A stretch of 64,000 nucleotides of DNA from Pipra filicauda (lineage: Eukaryota > Chordata > Aves > Passeriformes > Pipridae). The notes beneath the pieces were generated by a model. That model saw only the letters and a list, made by a program, of their open reading frames with translations. It was not told the DNA's origin and ran no database searches. This document shows positions 44,689-58,100 of the stretch, in pieces. The stretch's first letter is position 1; each line of letters begins with the position of its first letter. A program made the position numbers and the translations under genes. Where the stretch lies: NCBI RefSeq assembly GCF_003945595.2, contig NW_024104367.1, positions 1,257,981-1,321,980 of the forward strand. Reading direction: 5' to 3'.

Positions 44689-47600
44689 TGTCCCTTTAAA
44701 ACAGCAATGTCAGAGGGTTTGTTTAGGAGCTGAGAGGTGTTTGGCTGCTTCAATTCTGTCATTTTGTAAGATCACGTGATTCAGATGTGCACTGGAGCAG
44801 ATTCTTGTGGATTCATATGGCATCAGCTTACTCTGAAATCTGGCTGTTGATGACCTACAGGGGAGGTTTTGGCTGAAGGAATAGCCCAATGTTAGGCATC
44901 ACTTTAGCTGCGGATGGCTGTGCCATAATTTGTAGATAAAACCCTGGATGCTTTCAGCTTGCACTCAAAGGGCCTCATGTCAGGTAACAGGAGTCCAAAA
45001 TAGTAGAAAAATGAAGGATTTTAAGTCTTTATTGTGAGAAGAATTCTTACCCCCATCTGCAAGTGTACAAGCATGCAGGTAAGTGTTTATGCTGTCGAAG
45101 TCGAGTGGAAAATCCCTCTGGGATGGGAGGAAAAAAGATTCCTTTATGCCTATACAGCAAGAAATCTCAGTGGTCTTGTCATCAAAAGAACAGGTCTGGA
45201 GCACGATCCTGCAGTTCAGGATAGAGGGATATGGAGATGCCCTGTCTTTGCCTCTGGAAAAGAGGCAGGTTGGGGTCCTCACCTGCGGCACTATTTGATA
45301 TAAACACCCATTTTGTGGCAGCAAAGCCACCTACAAGCACTGGAATAGCTCCATCCCAGCTTGGGACTCCCTCTTCACCCTTTATACTTCTGTACAGCTG
45401 GGGGCCAAACTGGAAGCATCCCATTCCCAGTGAATTGCTATCACAAAATTATGTGTATTTTTCTTCTGCTATGTTCCCAGTTGGGATGTTTTGGTTTCTT
45501 TCCTAGTTCAGAATATTTAACATATTTTAACTTTTGTGACAGAAAAGAGTTTGCTATTGCCATTACATCAAAAATCAAGTCAGCACCTGGTGGGTTTGGC
45601 TCGCATTAGTACCTTCTGGTAAAGAAGTGTGAAGAATGGAATAGAAATACCGAGTCCCTGAACACAAAACCCTCCCTGCCTGCAAGGACGGTTCCCCCAG
45701 TGCCTCTTTTTGATGGCCATAACCCCTGAGCAGGTGGCAGCTGAGAGGACAAGCGCAGGGCTGCATTTTTCTGTACAAAACAGAATGGGAAGTGCAGTCA
45801 CTGATGCTGGTTGGGGGCTGCCTGGTACTCTTCAATTTTTTAATAACCTTCTCGACTGGAGAGCCAACTTCCCCTTTGATGTGGTGCTGGTTTCATTAGT
45901 ACTTGCTCAAGGTGAATACCTGATTAGCCACGGGGAGCTGAAAGGGTCTTTCTTCTCCTTTTTATTTCTACTTTCATAATACTTACTACAGACAAAGAGT
46001 CCCTGTGCCCTTCTCGAGTTAGAAATAAAAAAAAAAAAGTGGTATTGGGCCAAAATAAGTGAGTTTGGACATGTTTGGCAGTTCAAACGGATTAAATCTC
46101 ACAGCCACAGCTGAGCTTTTTCTGTGAGTTATTTCCCTGCTGCACTTCATGGTGTTTTCAGTCTTTTGGGGCTCTTTCCTCTCTCTCAAGTCCAGGGCAG
46201 CTGCAGAAGGGTTGGGAACAAGCATTTCATTGCCCCTCATCACAGTGGCCCTTCTGCACAAGGACCATGAGGGATTTGTGAGCACAGAAGGTCTTACCGG
46301 GGGTCTGATTCCTACACCTGCAGGAACAGAGCTCTGCAGATGGATGAGTTTCAGCAAGGTCAAGGCTCTTCTTCCAGTTTTCTGCTGAAATAGACCTGTC
46401 AACCCACTGGGAAACAGTCCTTCTGAAATGCCAGATAGATCCTAAGTGTCTTTTTATCCCTTCTTTCCCCAGGAAAGCACTGCAATAAGAGACAGATTAT
46501 CCAGTCTCATATGTGAGTTCAAGAAGAGGGCTGCAGTTTGGGGGCAAAAAGTAGGAAAGCTTTGGTTACCAGAGAACTCCTGAGAAATAAAGTCATCTGA
46601 CCACTTGCAAAGACTTCACAGATTTCTGTCTTTGATTTCCTTCATGATTTTGAAGACAGAAGACACAGTAACAAGTACTCAGAGGCTTCTCAGAGATGCT
46701 ACAAGCTGTTGACTGAATTTCAGGCCAGTTTAGACATCACTCCTGCTCTCTTTCCAGAACCCATCAATTTGTCATTCTAGATAAGCTCAATTATCGGTGC
46801 AAAGGGAAAGAAACTACTTTCTCCTGCTTTGGAATCATAATATAATTGTAACAGCAAGCACTTAAAGAGCTGTTCTGCACTGGAGGTGCCAATATGCTCT
46901 GTAAAATACTGTATTGCAGCCAAGGCAATGGACACATGAGAAGGTAGTGACTCGCCTGTTGCAAGAGGAGGAGATGGGTCCCCTGAGGGGGATGTATTGG
47001 CATAGTTAAAGTCAGCTTTGCATGAAACCTTCGGCCTTTTCCACAATATTTTGCCATTTCACAGTAATTCTGATTTTGAACTTATTTTTCCCATTCTCCT
47101 GTTAGCATGCCAGGACTCCAGGACCCAAAGTTCCCATCTACTGGCTCAAGCCTGGGGTTGATAGCTCATGAGGCTCCATCCAAAAGCAGAGAGCCTTTGA
47201 ACACTGTTCCCTAAGTGTATCTTGCAGGGACCAGCCTTTCCCAGCACCCCGCTGAGTCTGCTGCCTGTGACAGACAATGCTGCATCATTCCAGAAAATGG
47301 TGTGGAACACCACTTGTATAATCAAAGATCACCAGTGTCCTTACCAGCATCTTGCAGATTCAGAGGTTTTTTAAAGGCAGGAAGAACCAGCAGCTCAATT
47401 CTGACAGCACACAGCACAGCCTCCTCCTCTAGCCCTGCTCTCAACCCAGTGACCTGGTGCTTCCCCCACAAAGCCCACAGGCACAGGCACCACGTCACCC
47501 CTTGGTCTTCTTTGGATAAACCCAACAGACAGAGCTCCTACATCTGGCTACAAAATATTTTTGGTAGTCCTTGGGTTGTCTCCAGCTTCTCCCTCCCACC

Positions 47601-49536
47601 AACACCAGCTCAGCCCAGCCTCCAACATTTTCTAAACCTGAACACACAATGGGATTGCAGCGCTTCAGCCACCAAAGGCCAAAATTCCCCCCCAGGCTGC
47701 CCCCCAGCTTGCCCTGGTGGTGGGGGGACAGCACAGCTTTGCATCCCTCCACTTTAAGGTAGATTTTATTTGCTCAAATCAGTTTATTAAGTCGTGTGTC
47801 TTGCAGTGAGTGACATTCTCCCTTTTTAGCAGGATGGGATTTTAATGGAAATTGCCCTCTCACATCACTGTGAAATCAAGGTGGTTGGTCAGCTGGTAAA
47901 ATCCTCTTATAGAAAGCCCAGCTTTCATTCTTTTTATGCTGCTTCAGTCCTGGGAAATTATCCCTTTGGAGCTACCCAATATATTCATTACTGTGCTGGT
48001 CCATCCTCTATCCTCTCTCCTGCCTCTATTGAATCCGAGTCCCAGCCATATGCTCCTCAGACACTGTCAGCTTCCAACACACAGACCAATCTGTCAGGAT
48101 GGAATCTGAAATACTGTTATCTCGTGTTGGGTGTAATATCTCCTGGGCTAGAAAATGATCACACATCATTTGAGAAACTTCAAAGAGATTTATTTCTGGT
48201 TATATGAGACTCCCAGCATACATCTTTATGATTGAAGTCTCCCATTACCCGGTATTTCTTTCCATTTATTACGGATAAAAGCTCCAGAAGCAGCTCACCT
48301 CTTAATGTGAACCCATGGTCTGTAATCCCCTTTACAGGCACCACACACTCACCTCTCTCTATACCTCCCAACTTCTATAGTCAGGGCTTTAATATCTCTG
48401 TATTTAACAGCTAAACGGGTCACGGTCTCTTTTCCCCTCTGCCTTTTCTCTTGGGCACACACTGCTGTTCACACACACGTTGTACTCAGCAGTTTAAATG
48501 CTTCAGTCATACAAATCAGCCTCCCCTCACTCCATTTTGGCAACTGTATCAGATTTCTTTTAGTTAACAAACATTTTCAATTCCTGCCATTGTCAGAAGC
48601 ATGAAGAATGAAGGAGGAAAGTGTTCATACAGCCACCGGAAATTAAACAATTTGCTTGGGCCTGTGATCTGCCTCGATGGATAAAACAAATCTGCCAGTG
48701 GCATTTTGGAAGGTGCTCTTAGGCAAACCACTGCCTCTGCCCTGCTACACCAGGCAGCATGATGGAGGAGTGCTATTAAACATTGTCAGTCAGACATCTG
48801 GGGAGTAATAAATAAAATTCATGGAAGAAATAGGATAAAAGCAGGGAGCTGCAGGGAACTCTGCAGCATCTGCAGAAGATGTTCAAAGTCAACCTTGCAG
48901 CTCCTGCTTGGAGGAAAGCCCTCTGCCTTTGTTTGGGCGTCAGCAGGAAGGGATGTTTATAGGTTGTGTCTTTTAAAGTACAGCAGGATTGAGTCAGAGC
49001 GTGTGTTTACATTGGGTTGTTGGGCGTTTTAAATATCAGCACCAAGTCCCAAGAATAAATTACTATGGTGGGAAAATAAGGTAATGTCACTTTGTACTGA
49101 TGCAACAAATTTTAGTGCTGCAAAGCTAGTGGGTAACAGGGCAAGGCTGTGCCTGGTGATACACCTGGTGCAGTGGTGTTTGCTCACAAAGCTGAGCACT
49201 GGCAGGTCCACGGGATTTAGAGGAGGAAAGACACACATGGTGGTACAAAACACCACCTTATTAATGACAGCTTTTTGGTCCAGGCAGATGTAAACAGGCC
49301 AGGGAGGAGGCGTAGCCAGTAATTGCTCCAGGAGTAGGAGGCAGCCATTCCTAAAATAACCAAAACTTCCTCAAAGTCTCTGAAAACACTCTTCATAACC
49401 ACAGCAAGAAGAGACTGGGACCAGTTCAAACCAGCACTGCACCGTGTACTGGGATTCCTCTCCGTGGTGGGGAGTGGTTCCCCCTTGGCAGAAAAAAACA
49501 TTGACTAACCCAGGAAGAGTTAAAATCTCACTGCAG
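44689..49536. other. Unannotated stretch
   Basis: No gene, RNA gene or mobile element recognised. Short frames only; an A run lies at 46028-46038. Confidence 0.4.
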
Positions 49537-49772
49537 TTCACAGAATCATGAAACAGGCTGGGTTGGAAGAGACTTTTAAAATTCATCCAGTCCAACCCCC
49601 TTGCAATGAGCAGGGACATCAACTAGATCAGGTTGCTCAGAGCCCTGTCCAACCTGGCCTTGAACGTTTCCAGGGATGGGGCAGCCACAACCTCTATGGG
49701 AAACGTGTTCTTGTGCTTCACCTTCTGAGTAAAGAATTTCTTCCTAATATTTAATACCTATCTAATATCTTC
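49537..49772 (-). mobile_element. CR1 3' end, 5'-truncated
   Basis: Antisense CR1: ACAGAATCATGAAACAGGCT, GGGTTGGAAGAGACTTTTAA, TTCCAGGGATGGGGCAGCCA and AAGAATTTCTTCCTAATATT. Confidence 0.92.
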
Positions 49773-52700
49773 ATTTTTTCCAACCAGCTTCTAAGAGCCT
49801 GGGCTCAACTCCAAAGAAATTGGTCTCGATTTAGTGAAGGGGCTTGGACGTGTGTGAAACCCAAATGAATGGGCAGCAGGACCAGGTAAGAGAGTTGAAG
49901 GTGAGATCTCTAAACAAGGTGTCCCTCCCAGTGTTTTCATGGGGAGGGCCTCTTGTGCTGTTCAAAATTATTTCCTTCTGTTAGGTTTGGTTTATTCTGT
50001 ATTTTTATACACCGCTGATACGGTGGAGCCCTGCCAAAAATGGATGTTAAAATGCCAAAAGGAGGAGAGGCTCTGCTGAAACCTTTCTGAGTCAGTAGGA
50101 GCCAGGAAGCAGGGAAGCCACAGGCACTTCTGTTCATGCACAAGTTCCAGCCCCAAAGTGCAGGCTCTGGAAGCTGGATTTTACCTAATCATCTGCATTA
50201 GACCCATAATGATCTGTCACAGTTTTAAGCAGGTGCACTTTTGCCAAGGCTACAAATTGCCCTGAGATATCCACAGCCCAAAATCCTAAGAGAGTCCAAA
50301 TCCCTCTGTGAGGCACTAACACATTCAGTATGAATTTCACACAGAAGACCTTTTTTTATTTGTTTTTAACATGAATACTGTCCTTGGCATCCTATAAGAC
50401 ATGCTACATTCCCAGGGGCATAAATGGAGGTTTGTTGCAGCTTTGACTGGTCTCTTGTCAGACATACAACATCTAATTCACTGCAGTGTTTCTACTTGTC
50501 CCACTCTGGTTGGATGTACACACTCCCAACCATTCCACTACTCCTTCTGGCTGGGAGGGTTCATATCTTCTTTGATTCCTTCATCTCCTGAAAAGGAAAA
50601 GAAAAGGGGACAGTGCTGGAGATCGATCGGTGTGTGGCTCAGCCCCAAAGTTGGGGCAAGGTATCTCGAGGGACCTTTCCATTTGTACAGAATGGAATAG
50701 TGGTGTTTGTCCACAGGGAGCATCCAGTCTCTCTCCCTGGGTGTTCCTCTCATCCCAACCTGCAAATCGCCTGTGAGTGCCTACATCTGGATTTGGTTTA
50801 CGATTTGCTTTTTTAGTCAGGGGAGAGAAGCAGGTTCATCTCATCTTAAATTTGGTGTCTGAACCTGCTTGGGTGAACTGCCCCCGGGATGAGTCTCTGC
50901 CATCATCAGTGGAAAGGGTTGGATGGGGCTGTGCTTGTAGGGCCCCACTGTTAGGTTCGGTCTGAGGAAAAATGTGGAGACCTTCTGGCCTCTGATCATC
51001 CTTGCTGAGCTGAGAAAGAAAGACTCTCAGGCACAGCGTGTAAAACACTTCCCTTCCCACAGCCTTTTCCTCTCTGTTTGGTGAGAAGATGACATTTCCA
51101 TTCACACAGCATTCAGCACAAGGCACCCCCATTCCCATTTCATCCTTGGGCGCCGCTCTAGGAAAAATAATAAACAGCTGAGTGTGGTGGTGGGGTTTGG
51201 GAACGGTTCCAGCTCACAGTTAAAGGACAGGCCCCGTTATTTCTTGATGAATAACAGCATTTACAGAAGGCCTTTCACCCCGAGGTGCTTCACAAACTAT
51301 AAACATACATCACCACATCACAGAACGGGCAAAACAGCCAACTTCAAAGTTACAGCTGGGAAAATCCCACAGGCAGCCCAGTGCAGAGAGCGACTCACCT
51401 GCCAGATACCAAAAAGCAAGGCAGTCCTACACACACGGAGGGGCTGCTGCTAGACTTAGGCATGTCCAAGCTGCAAAGTAGACCACAGGATTGTCCTTCT
51501 CCTCTCTGGAAATTATCTGTATGGTCTTTAAATGTCTGTGTTTAAACAATGCTACTCCCTCACTGCCAAAGTTGAAACCATTTGTGTTTTATTGTGTTCC
51601 AACATGTTTGTAAGGTCCATGTGATTGTTCACCTTTATTTCCTCTCCAAACAAGGGTTCCTCTCCATTTCCTTCACACATGCCCGTGCCAGCCACAAACA
51701 ACTGCTGGTTGATGCGACACTACACCAGTGCAAAGACCCAAAGGAGCAACTAAAAAGATGCATAAAAGATGTATAAAAATGACAGCTAAAGGGGCCTTAA
51801 AAAAGATGATTCAGGAGTTTTTAGTGTCAGGAAAACTCAGCTGCCAAGATTTGGTTTCACAACTTTGAAAACCTCAGAGAGTGAAAGAGCCTGAAGCTGA
51901 GTGTGGAGGTGAGGAGCGTGCCCCGAAGGTGGGTCTGGAAGGACCTGGAGCCCCCTGTCCTGAGGGTCCAGCACCTTCTCTCTGACAGCAAATGTGGGAT
52001 CAAAACAGGACCATGCCATGCACAGGCTGCATCGTGGACATTTCTCAGCATCACTGACCACCTGGGTGATTTTACCCCCACCTTCAGGAGCCTGGATAGG
52101 GATCAGCAAATGGAACCTCATGCTCCAATTAAGTGACACTTTTACAGAGGAATCACAGGACATAAAGTGTGTAAAAAGCCCAAGGGTTCAGAGACAAATT
52201 TCAGCATCTGACTGTCATCCTTGGTTTGCATTCACCAGTTTATACTGGGACTTTCTGCTTTCTAGAAGGTTCCCTGCCTGCCCCAGTGAAGGGGCTTCAG
52301 TGCTGGTGGTGAGCATGGAGGCTTTGCAGCCAGGACTTTTCTCCTGGTTTAGGTAGCACAATGCAGGTTCATTCATTCCTTGCTGGAACAGACTGAATCA
52401 GCAGACGGACAAGGCAGTAGAAGGACATCATTACAGTCAGGGGTGAGCAGGGAATGGTAAATTTAATTTCAGATGTAATTGTCCAAAGGAAAATGCAGAT
52501 GATGCAAAAAGAAAAGCTTCTCAACAGTGTAATTTAAGGCACTAAAAAATAAGCACACAAATTTAATACAGGAACCCCCAAATTAGAGACATCTAGAAAC
52601 CATCTGAACACTTTCTTCCTCACTCCAGTTTCCCCAGTGCTCTGACTGCCACAGTTAGTGCTGCAAGGCCAGGTTTGGTTTCAGAGTGATTAATGATTAG

Positions 52701-54624
52701 CACCAGCCACAATTTTTTTCAATCCTTTCTGAAGATCAGGGGAGGGGAAAAAATGCAGCTCAGTCAGAATTTCTGCCTCATGTTCCATGCTCTCAGCAGG
52801 GCTGGGCTCTTGGAACACCAGTGGGAGCTACAGGAGCAGAGAGTATTACCAGGAGAGGATTTGCTCCATCTCACAAGTGACCCACCCCTTTGGAGCTGAT
52901 CTTCCTTTTCTTTTCTGCTATTTATATGAATAAACTCCTCCCCAAACAGTTTGCTGAGTGATAAGAACTCGGATCATCCATTACCCGCCTCGTGTCAGGC
53001 GGCTGCCGCGGTGGGAATGAGATTTGCATGTGGTCGGGCACATGGTCCTGCAATCACAGCCTCCCCTAATTGCACATTAGCATGAATTAAAGCCTGGCTG
53101 CAGGGATGTTGCTTCCCTATTTCGTCCCTGCAATGGTTTCTGTTGTGGCAGTTGCTGCTGAAAAATCCCCACTTTGGTGATCAAACCAAACCTGAAAGTG
53201 GTGTTGGGCTGCACCACAAACGAGTCCATTTTAGGCAGCAGATACAGTTTCCAGTGGAACAGCGTTGCCCTTGCTGAGTTACCTCCCTCTGCCAGTGCTT
53301 CCTGTTTTTTCATTGTCTTTGAAGCTTTACATTTATTTGTAAGCATTAAATCAGAATTTAGTTACACTAAGAAACATTGGAATTATAAATAATCTAATCC
53401 TAATACAAGTACAGAAATGAATAGGTATGGAATACTGAAAAGGTATCACTGGAGTCTCTCCTCTTAAACAGGCAGTGTAGAAGACATGATTATACATTCT
53501 TGTGCCAAGGTGTGAGAACATATCACGCCTAGACATTATCTCATTAACATCCTGTTCATTCTCAAATCTAAATCCAGATAACAATTGTTTCATTATGTGT
53601 GTATATATAATTTGTGGGTTGTCTGCCTTTTGGTGAAGTCAAGACATACAAGGCTAATGCAAATACATGAATTTCATTCCCACAGCAGACCAGCATCTTC
53701 CACAGGTCCCTTCTTCGAGGTTAAAAGGCGTATTTGAAAAGGACTTTTTTTTTTTAATTACCCTCTTTGCATCCAGGTAAATGACTGAATTGGTACTGAC
53801 CATACCATGTACAGGTCACTAAAGTATGTACCACGACCTAAACCCCATTCCATCCATTCCTAACAGGGCAAATACATTCGGAGCATATTGTGCAGATGCT
53901 GCTGTAGCTGGAGAAAGGAAAGACAGTCTGATTAACCTCATTCCCTGATAAAAATCACACCAAACACTCTGAGAGAAGAGGATAAACATCCTACCTCAAA
54001 GTCTCATTTTACCCACGTTGCCCTCCAAGTGCTTGAGAAGCCACAGAGGGACTGCACTTTGTCGATATCCCAACGGAAGGCTGAGGTTACCTCCAACACA
54101 CCAGAAATTTTTTTTAACACCTTCAGCTACAAATCCTTTATGGAATTACAAACAAGAGATTCTCTGGTTTCAAAAGGGTGGCAAAAAAGCAGACTCTCCT
54201 CCAGGACATGGCTCAGTGGATGGTATAACCACCTTCCGAAGAGAGAGCCTGAAACACCAGCACCGTCTGTAACAGCTTTTCACCTTGCCAAGAGCAAGGC
54301 TGGGGGGGCAAAGATAGTTTAGGTAGTGCTGTGCTGGTGTGCCCACCTTGCTGCTGATACTCAAACGTGGCAGTTGAACACTGTATCTCCCGTTACCCCA
54401 TTTTTAATGCAGCTCGGGGGAGTTTTGTGTTAGATTTCCAGTCCGGCTGATGAGGGAATTGATGCTGGGCTTCTGTAAGAAATGTGTCTTGTAACAGTAC
54501 AGCATGTTGATGAAGTAACCAAAACAATATAAAACCACTGTGAAACACATTAAATGGATTAAGAATTGGCTAACTTAATGTCTTAAATACAATTATAACC
54601 AGAGAAATTTTCTTTGAGTGGGTG
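49773..54624. other. Unannotated stretch with two notable patches
   Basis: No gene recognised. A possible very old SINE-like piece lies at about 51240-51365, and a unique patch with a perfect octamer ATTTGCAT (53022-53029) lies at about 52960-53095. Confidence 0.4.
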
Positions 54625-55190
54625 TGTGTTTGGATAGATCCCGCAGGGACTGGTTCTTGGCTCTACGCTATTGTATTTTATCAACAACTTAGGAAAAAAC
54701 CTTTAAATCATTATCAACAGATTTTTCAGATGAAAAAGGCTGGGAAAATGGTCAAAAGAAGGAAATCAGGCCACGGATACAAACAGGTAATTGGCAATCT
54801 GAAGGTAAGCAAGTGCAACCAAGTCACAAGATCGGAGAAAGAAGAACTTTGTCTAGTGGGGGCTGTGGTGGTTCTATACTGGAGAGCCATGACCAAAAAA
54901 AGGGTTGCAAGTCAAAATGAGTAATCAACTGTCCATGAACTGACCCTAATCTTTGTATGTATAAGCAGAGGAAATCCAGGGAGAAGAGGATGATAATGTT
55001 GTCTGGGTATTCCCCATCTCTTGAAACTGCTGCCAACCCATTGTGCCCTGATCTTATGTCCACAAAGCAAGTGGGAGGTTGAAAAGCTGGAGACAATTCA
55101 AGAAAGGGGCACAAGAATGTACACAAGCCTGAGAAAGATGATTTGCAGGGAGAGATTTAAGGAGCTTAGTCCATGTAGCATGTCAAAAGA
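54625..55190 (+). mobile_element. Ancient, decayed CR1-like LINE in sense
   Basis: Degenerate match to the C-terminal RT and 3' region of amniote CR1. GCAGGGACTGGTTCTTGGCT and TTTTATCAACAACTTAGG correspond to the stretch just after the RT catalytic core (GTVLGPLLFNIFINDL type). TTATCAACAGATTTTTCAGATG follows, and later GAGACAATTCAAGAAAGGGG and CAGGGAGAGATTTAAGGAGC. Many indels, no open frame. Approximate ends; identified from remembered consensus. Confidence 0.62.
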
Positions 55191-58100
55191 AAGCTAAGGG
55201 GTGGCTGGACACTGATCTGAGAACCTCCAGGGAGAAATCCAATATCCAAAGTTGTCTTCATCCTTGCCAACAGGAATGTCCCATGTCACCAGCCTTGGTC
55301 CAAGTTCCCACACGAGGTACACGCCTTGGTCATGTCCTGCCACCTTAGGTGGGGAACACACCGACCTTTCTTTCGAGGAGAAATCCAGGAGCCTGGCCCA
55401 ACCAGAGCTATGGCAGCTCTGGCAGGTCCTCCCAGCCAGCAAAGCCAGGACTGGGAGCCTGTTGTGCACCAGATTTTGAGTGTGAATGTGGCCAAAGAAT
55501 TCAGGGCTGGGATCCTCCAGCTCTGTTTTCATTCTGTGGTTTCTGTCTCTGTTCTGATCCCAGTGCCAAGGAAATGTTGCATTGTTTGAGAGATGTGAAT
55601 CTGGTGGCATAGCCTGTCTCTTCCAAGGCTCTTCCAAGGCTCTCATCTGATCTCTCAAGAGAGAGGCTAAACTAAGGGACAGAGATCACAAGCTTAGGCA
55701 GGGAACTGCTGTGCCTTTTCCCCCCAAAGGAAGGAAGGATTATGTACTGACCAGCTCGAGCAAGAGAAGGGAAAGGCTGGAGAGCAGCAACACTTTGGAA
55801 TGCTGTACATGAGAAAGACATTAAAAATAAGCTTTTTGCTGGGCCCATATATCAGCAGCATTTATTTCCCTCATCCTACCTGGCCCTTTCGGAGACCTCT
55901 TATCTCATCACTTCAAAGGCCAGTAGTCAAAGACAACAGTTGCGCACAAAGGTCAGACAGGGGTGGTTCACATCAGGATGATCCATCTGGATGCAGATCC
56001 TGCCTGGAGTGCGGCCCCTCCCTTTGTGTGGGGGTTTTCTTCTCAGCTCTACTGGGAGATGGCTGGAAGTACAATGAGGGGGAAAAAAAACCAAAAATGG
56101 TGAATACGTAACAGGAACAATTTGTTCTTGGATTTAGAGCTGTCTATGGACAGTATGTAAGGCAGTGTTTTGAGTGAAATATTTGACTAATGATCCCTAC
56201 AAGGAGTATGGAGTAATTAGTGCCTGGAAGTGATACAGAGGGATATGGGGAAGCTGGAAGCGGGTGGAACAGAGTGGGATCACAGCAGCAGCTGAGAAAA
56301 GCCCACACCATTGGAGGTAGCTTTTCATGGGGGAAAAAACTGTGAAGAAAGTATGTGCTGAAGGACAAGCTGGATGCTTTAGCACACTTTTAAAGTGTCC
56401 TTAACACATTATAAGAATGTGCTAAAAACAATGTTCCTGCCTTTTACAAGCTGCATATTTTTAATTGCAGCAAACTATTGACTTGCACAAGCTTTACACA
56501 GCATTGGTGAAACTCAGGCCGTTATACTTCAGAATAATTGCATGAATTACTTTAATATTCAAACATTGGTGAATAAACAAGTATTGTCCTGCATTAAGTT
56601 CTCAGCAAACTGTTGCTTCTTCTGGTTGAACCTTGTGGTCGCTGCAAAGACGACTTTCTTGCAGCACCTCTAAAAGCTTCCATGCAAGTGCAAATGCGAC
56701 GCATAATTTGAGGTCTCTTTCGCTAATTGCCCACGCAGCTGAATTCTACACAACAGCCACATTCCAAAAAGGCAGAATCTGAGCTGTTTATTTATTTTCC
56801 CTTCAGCAGGAACGAAGCTTTCCACGAAGGAGCGACTGCAGCTGAGATGAATTCAGCATCACAATGGTGAAACAAGAAGTGCATTCATGTACCAGCACGT
56901 TCAACTGCGAGTGGCGTTTGAGCCCCTCTGCGCCGTGGTTGCTATGGCGTCTGTGGGTGGTGGTGGGGACGGCAGGAGATTCCCAGCATAAATGCCAAAC
57001 CACGCTCTAATATATCTCACACTGACCCACTATTAATTCAGTGGCTGCTCTTTTATCGCTAAAGGAAAAGAAAAAAAAAACCAGCTCAACTTTCACTTCC
57101 AGAAGGGATGTGAAATTCAAACCAGCAGCAGCTGTAAGGGTGTAAATCACATGACAGAAACTTAAAAGGTTTGGGGTTTTTTGTGCTGCTGGGGCTTTCT
57201 GAGCCCATAGAAGGATTATAAGGAAATGGGAATAAGCTGATAGTCACACTAAAAAGTTGGGCTGTGCACTGGCTCGTGGACTTTCATCTTGCCATAAAAT
57301 GTAAGGATTGTCAGAAATGCATATTAACTGAAATATGAGGTTTCAATTCCCTGTGAGTTTTCTCTAGGTGGACAGGAAACCTGTAGCAGAGCTGGGTATT
57401 TCTTTGGTCCTGTTCTCTTTATTTACACAAACTTTGGAGGTTTCTTTTCCTTAATCTGGAGAAGAATCAATAAAAAAAGTCTCTTTCATGGTCTTTTTCC
57501 TTGGGACTGTACTTATCATCTTTGTGCCAGAGGCTGGGACTTCTTTTTTCAGCTCCATGCAAGCCGTTCTCCATCCAGGTGTCCTCCACACACCTTTGTT
57601 TAGTCAAGGACAAGGGATTTTGTGTAATTGCTGCAATTGTTTCAATTATCTGTGTCTTTAACAAAGATCACTGGCTACTTACAGTTACATTAACTCTAAC
57701 ATGGCTCTAAAATAGTGTTGTGCATTGAAATATAATTATACAGGAAGCAGAAGGTATGGATTTGTGTTTCCTACTCCAGGCGAGCCCTTCATAAGCATCC
57801 TATCTGGACCATGCTGGTGGCTTTGTGCTCTCAGGGAGGTGACACCCTTCCTGCAGGCACACATTTTTGTAACAGCTCTGGAGGCTGGTATCAACAGGAA
57901 TTTAGAGTCTGATGGCACTGGGCTCTTCCCAAGGGAGCAGCCTGCCTTAAACCAGGGCTTATCTGATGGCTGCAACAGGCTGTCCATGGTGAAAGGTGGG
58001 GAGTAAGACATTGCTGCTGGCACTGGAGAGTAAGATACCACCAGAAACAAGCTCAGCAGAGGATGCAAAACAGGCTCATAGGTGCCAGGACTTGTCTTCT

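Noticed and set aside
47215..47757. 180-codon plus-strand open frame
   Set aside because: Long but rich in Ser/Pro/His from low-complexity C-rich DNA, with no domain; no evidence of a gene.
55194..55658. 154-codon minus-strand open frame
   Set aside because: No recognisable domain, irregular composition and overlapping frames on both strands; probably chance.
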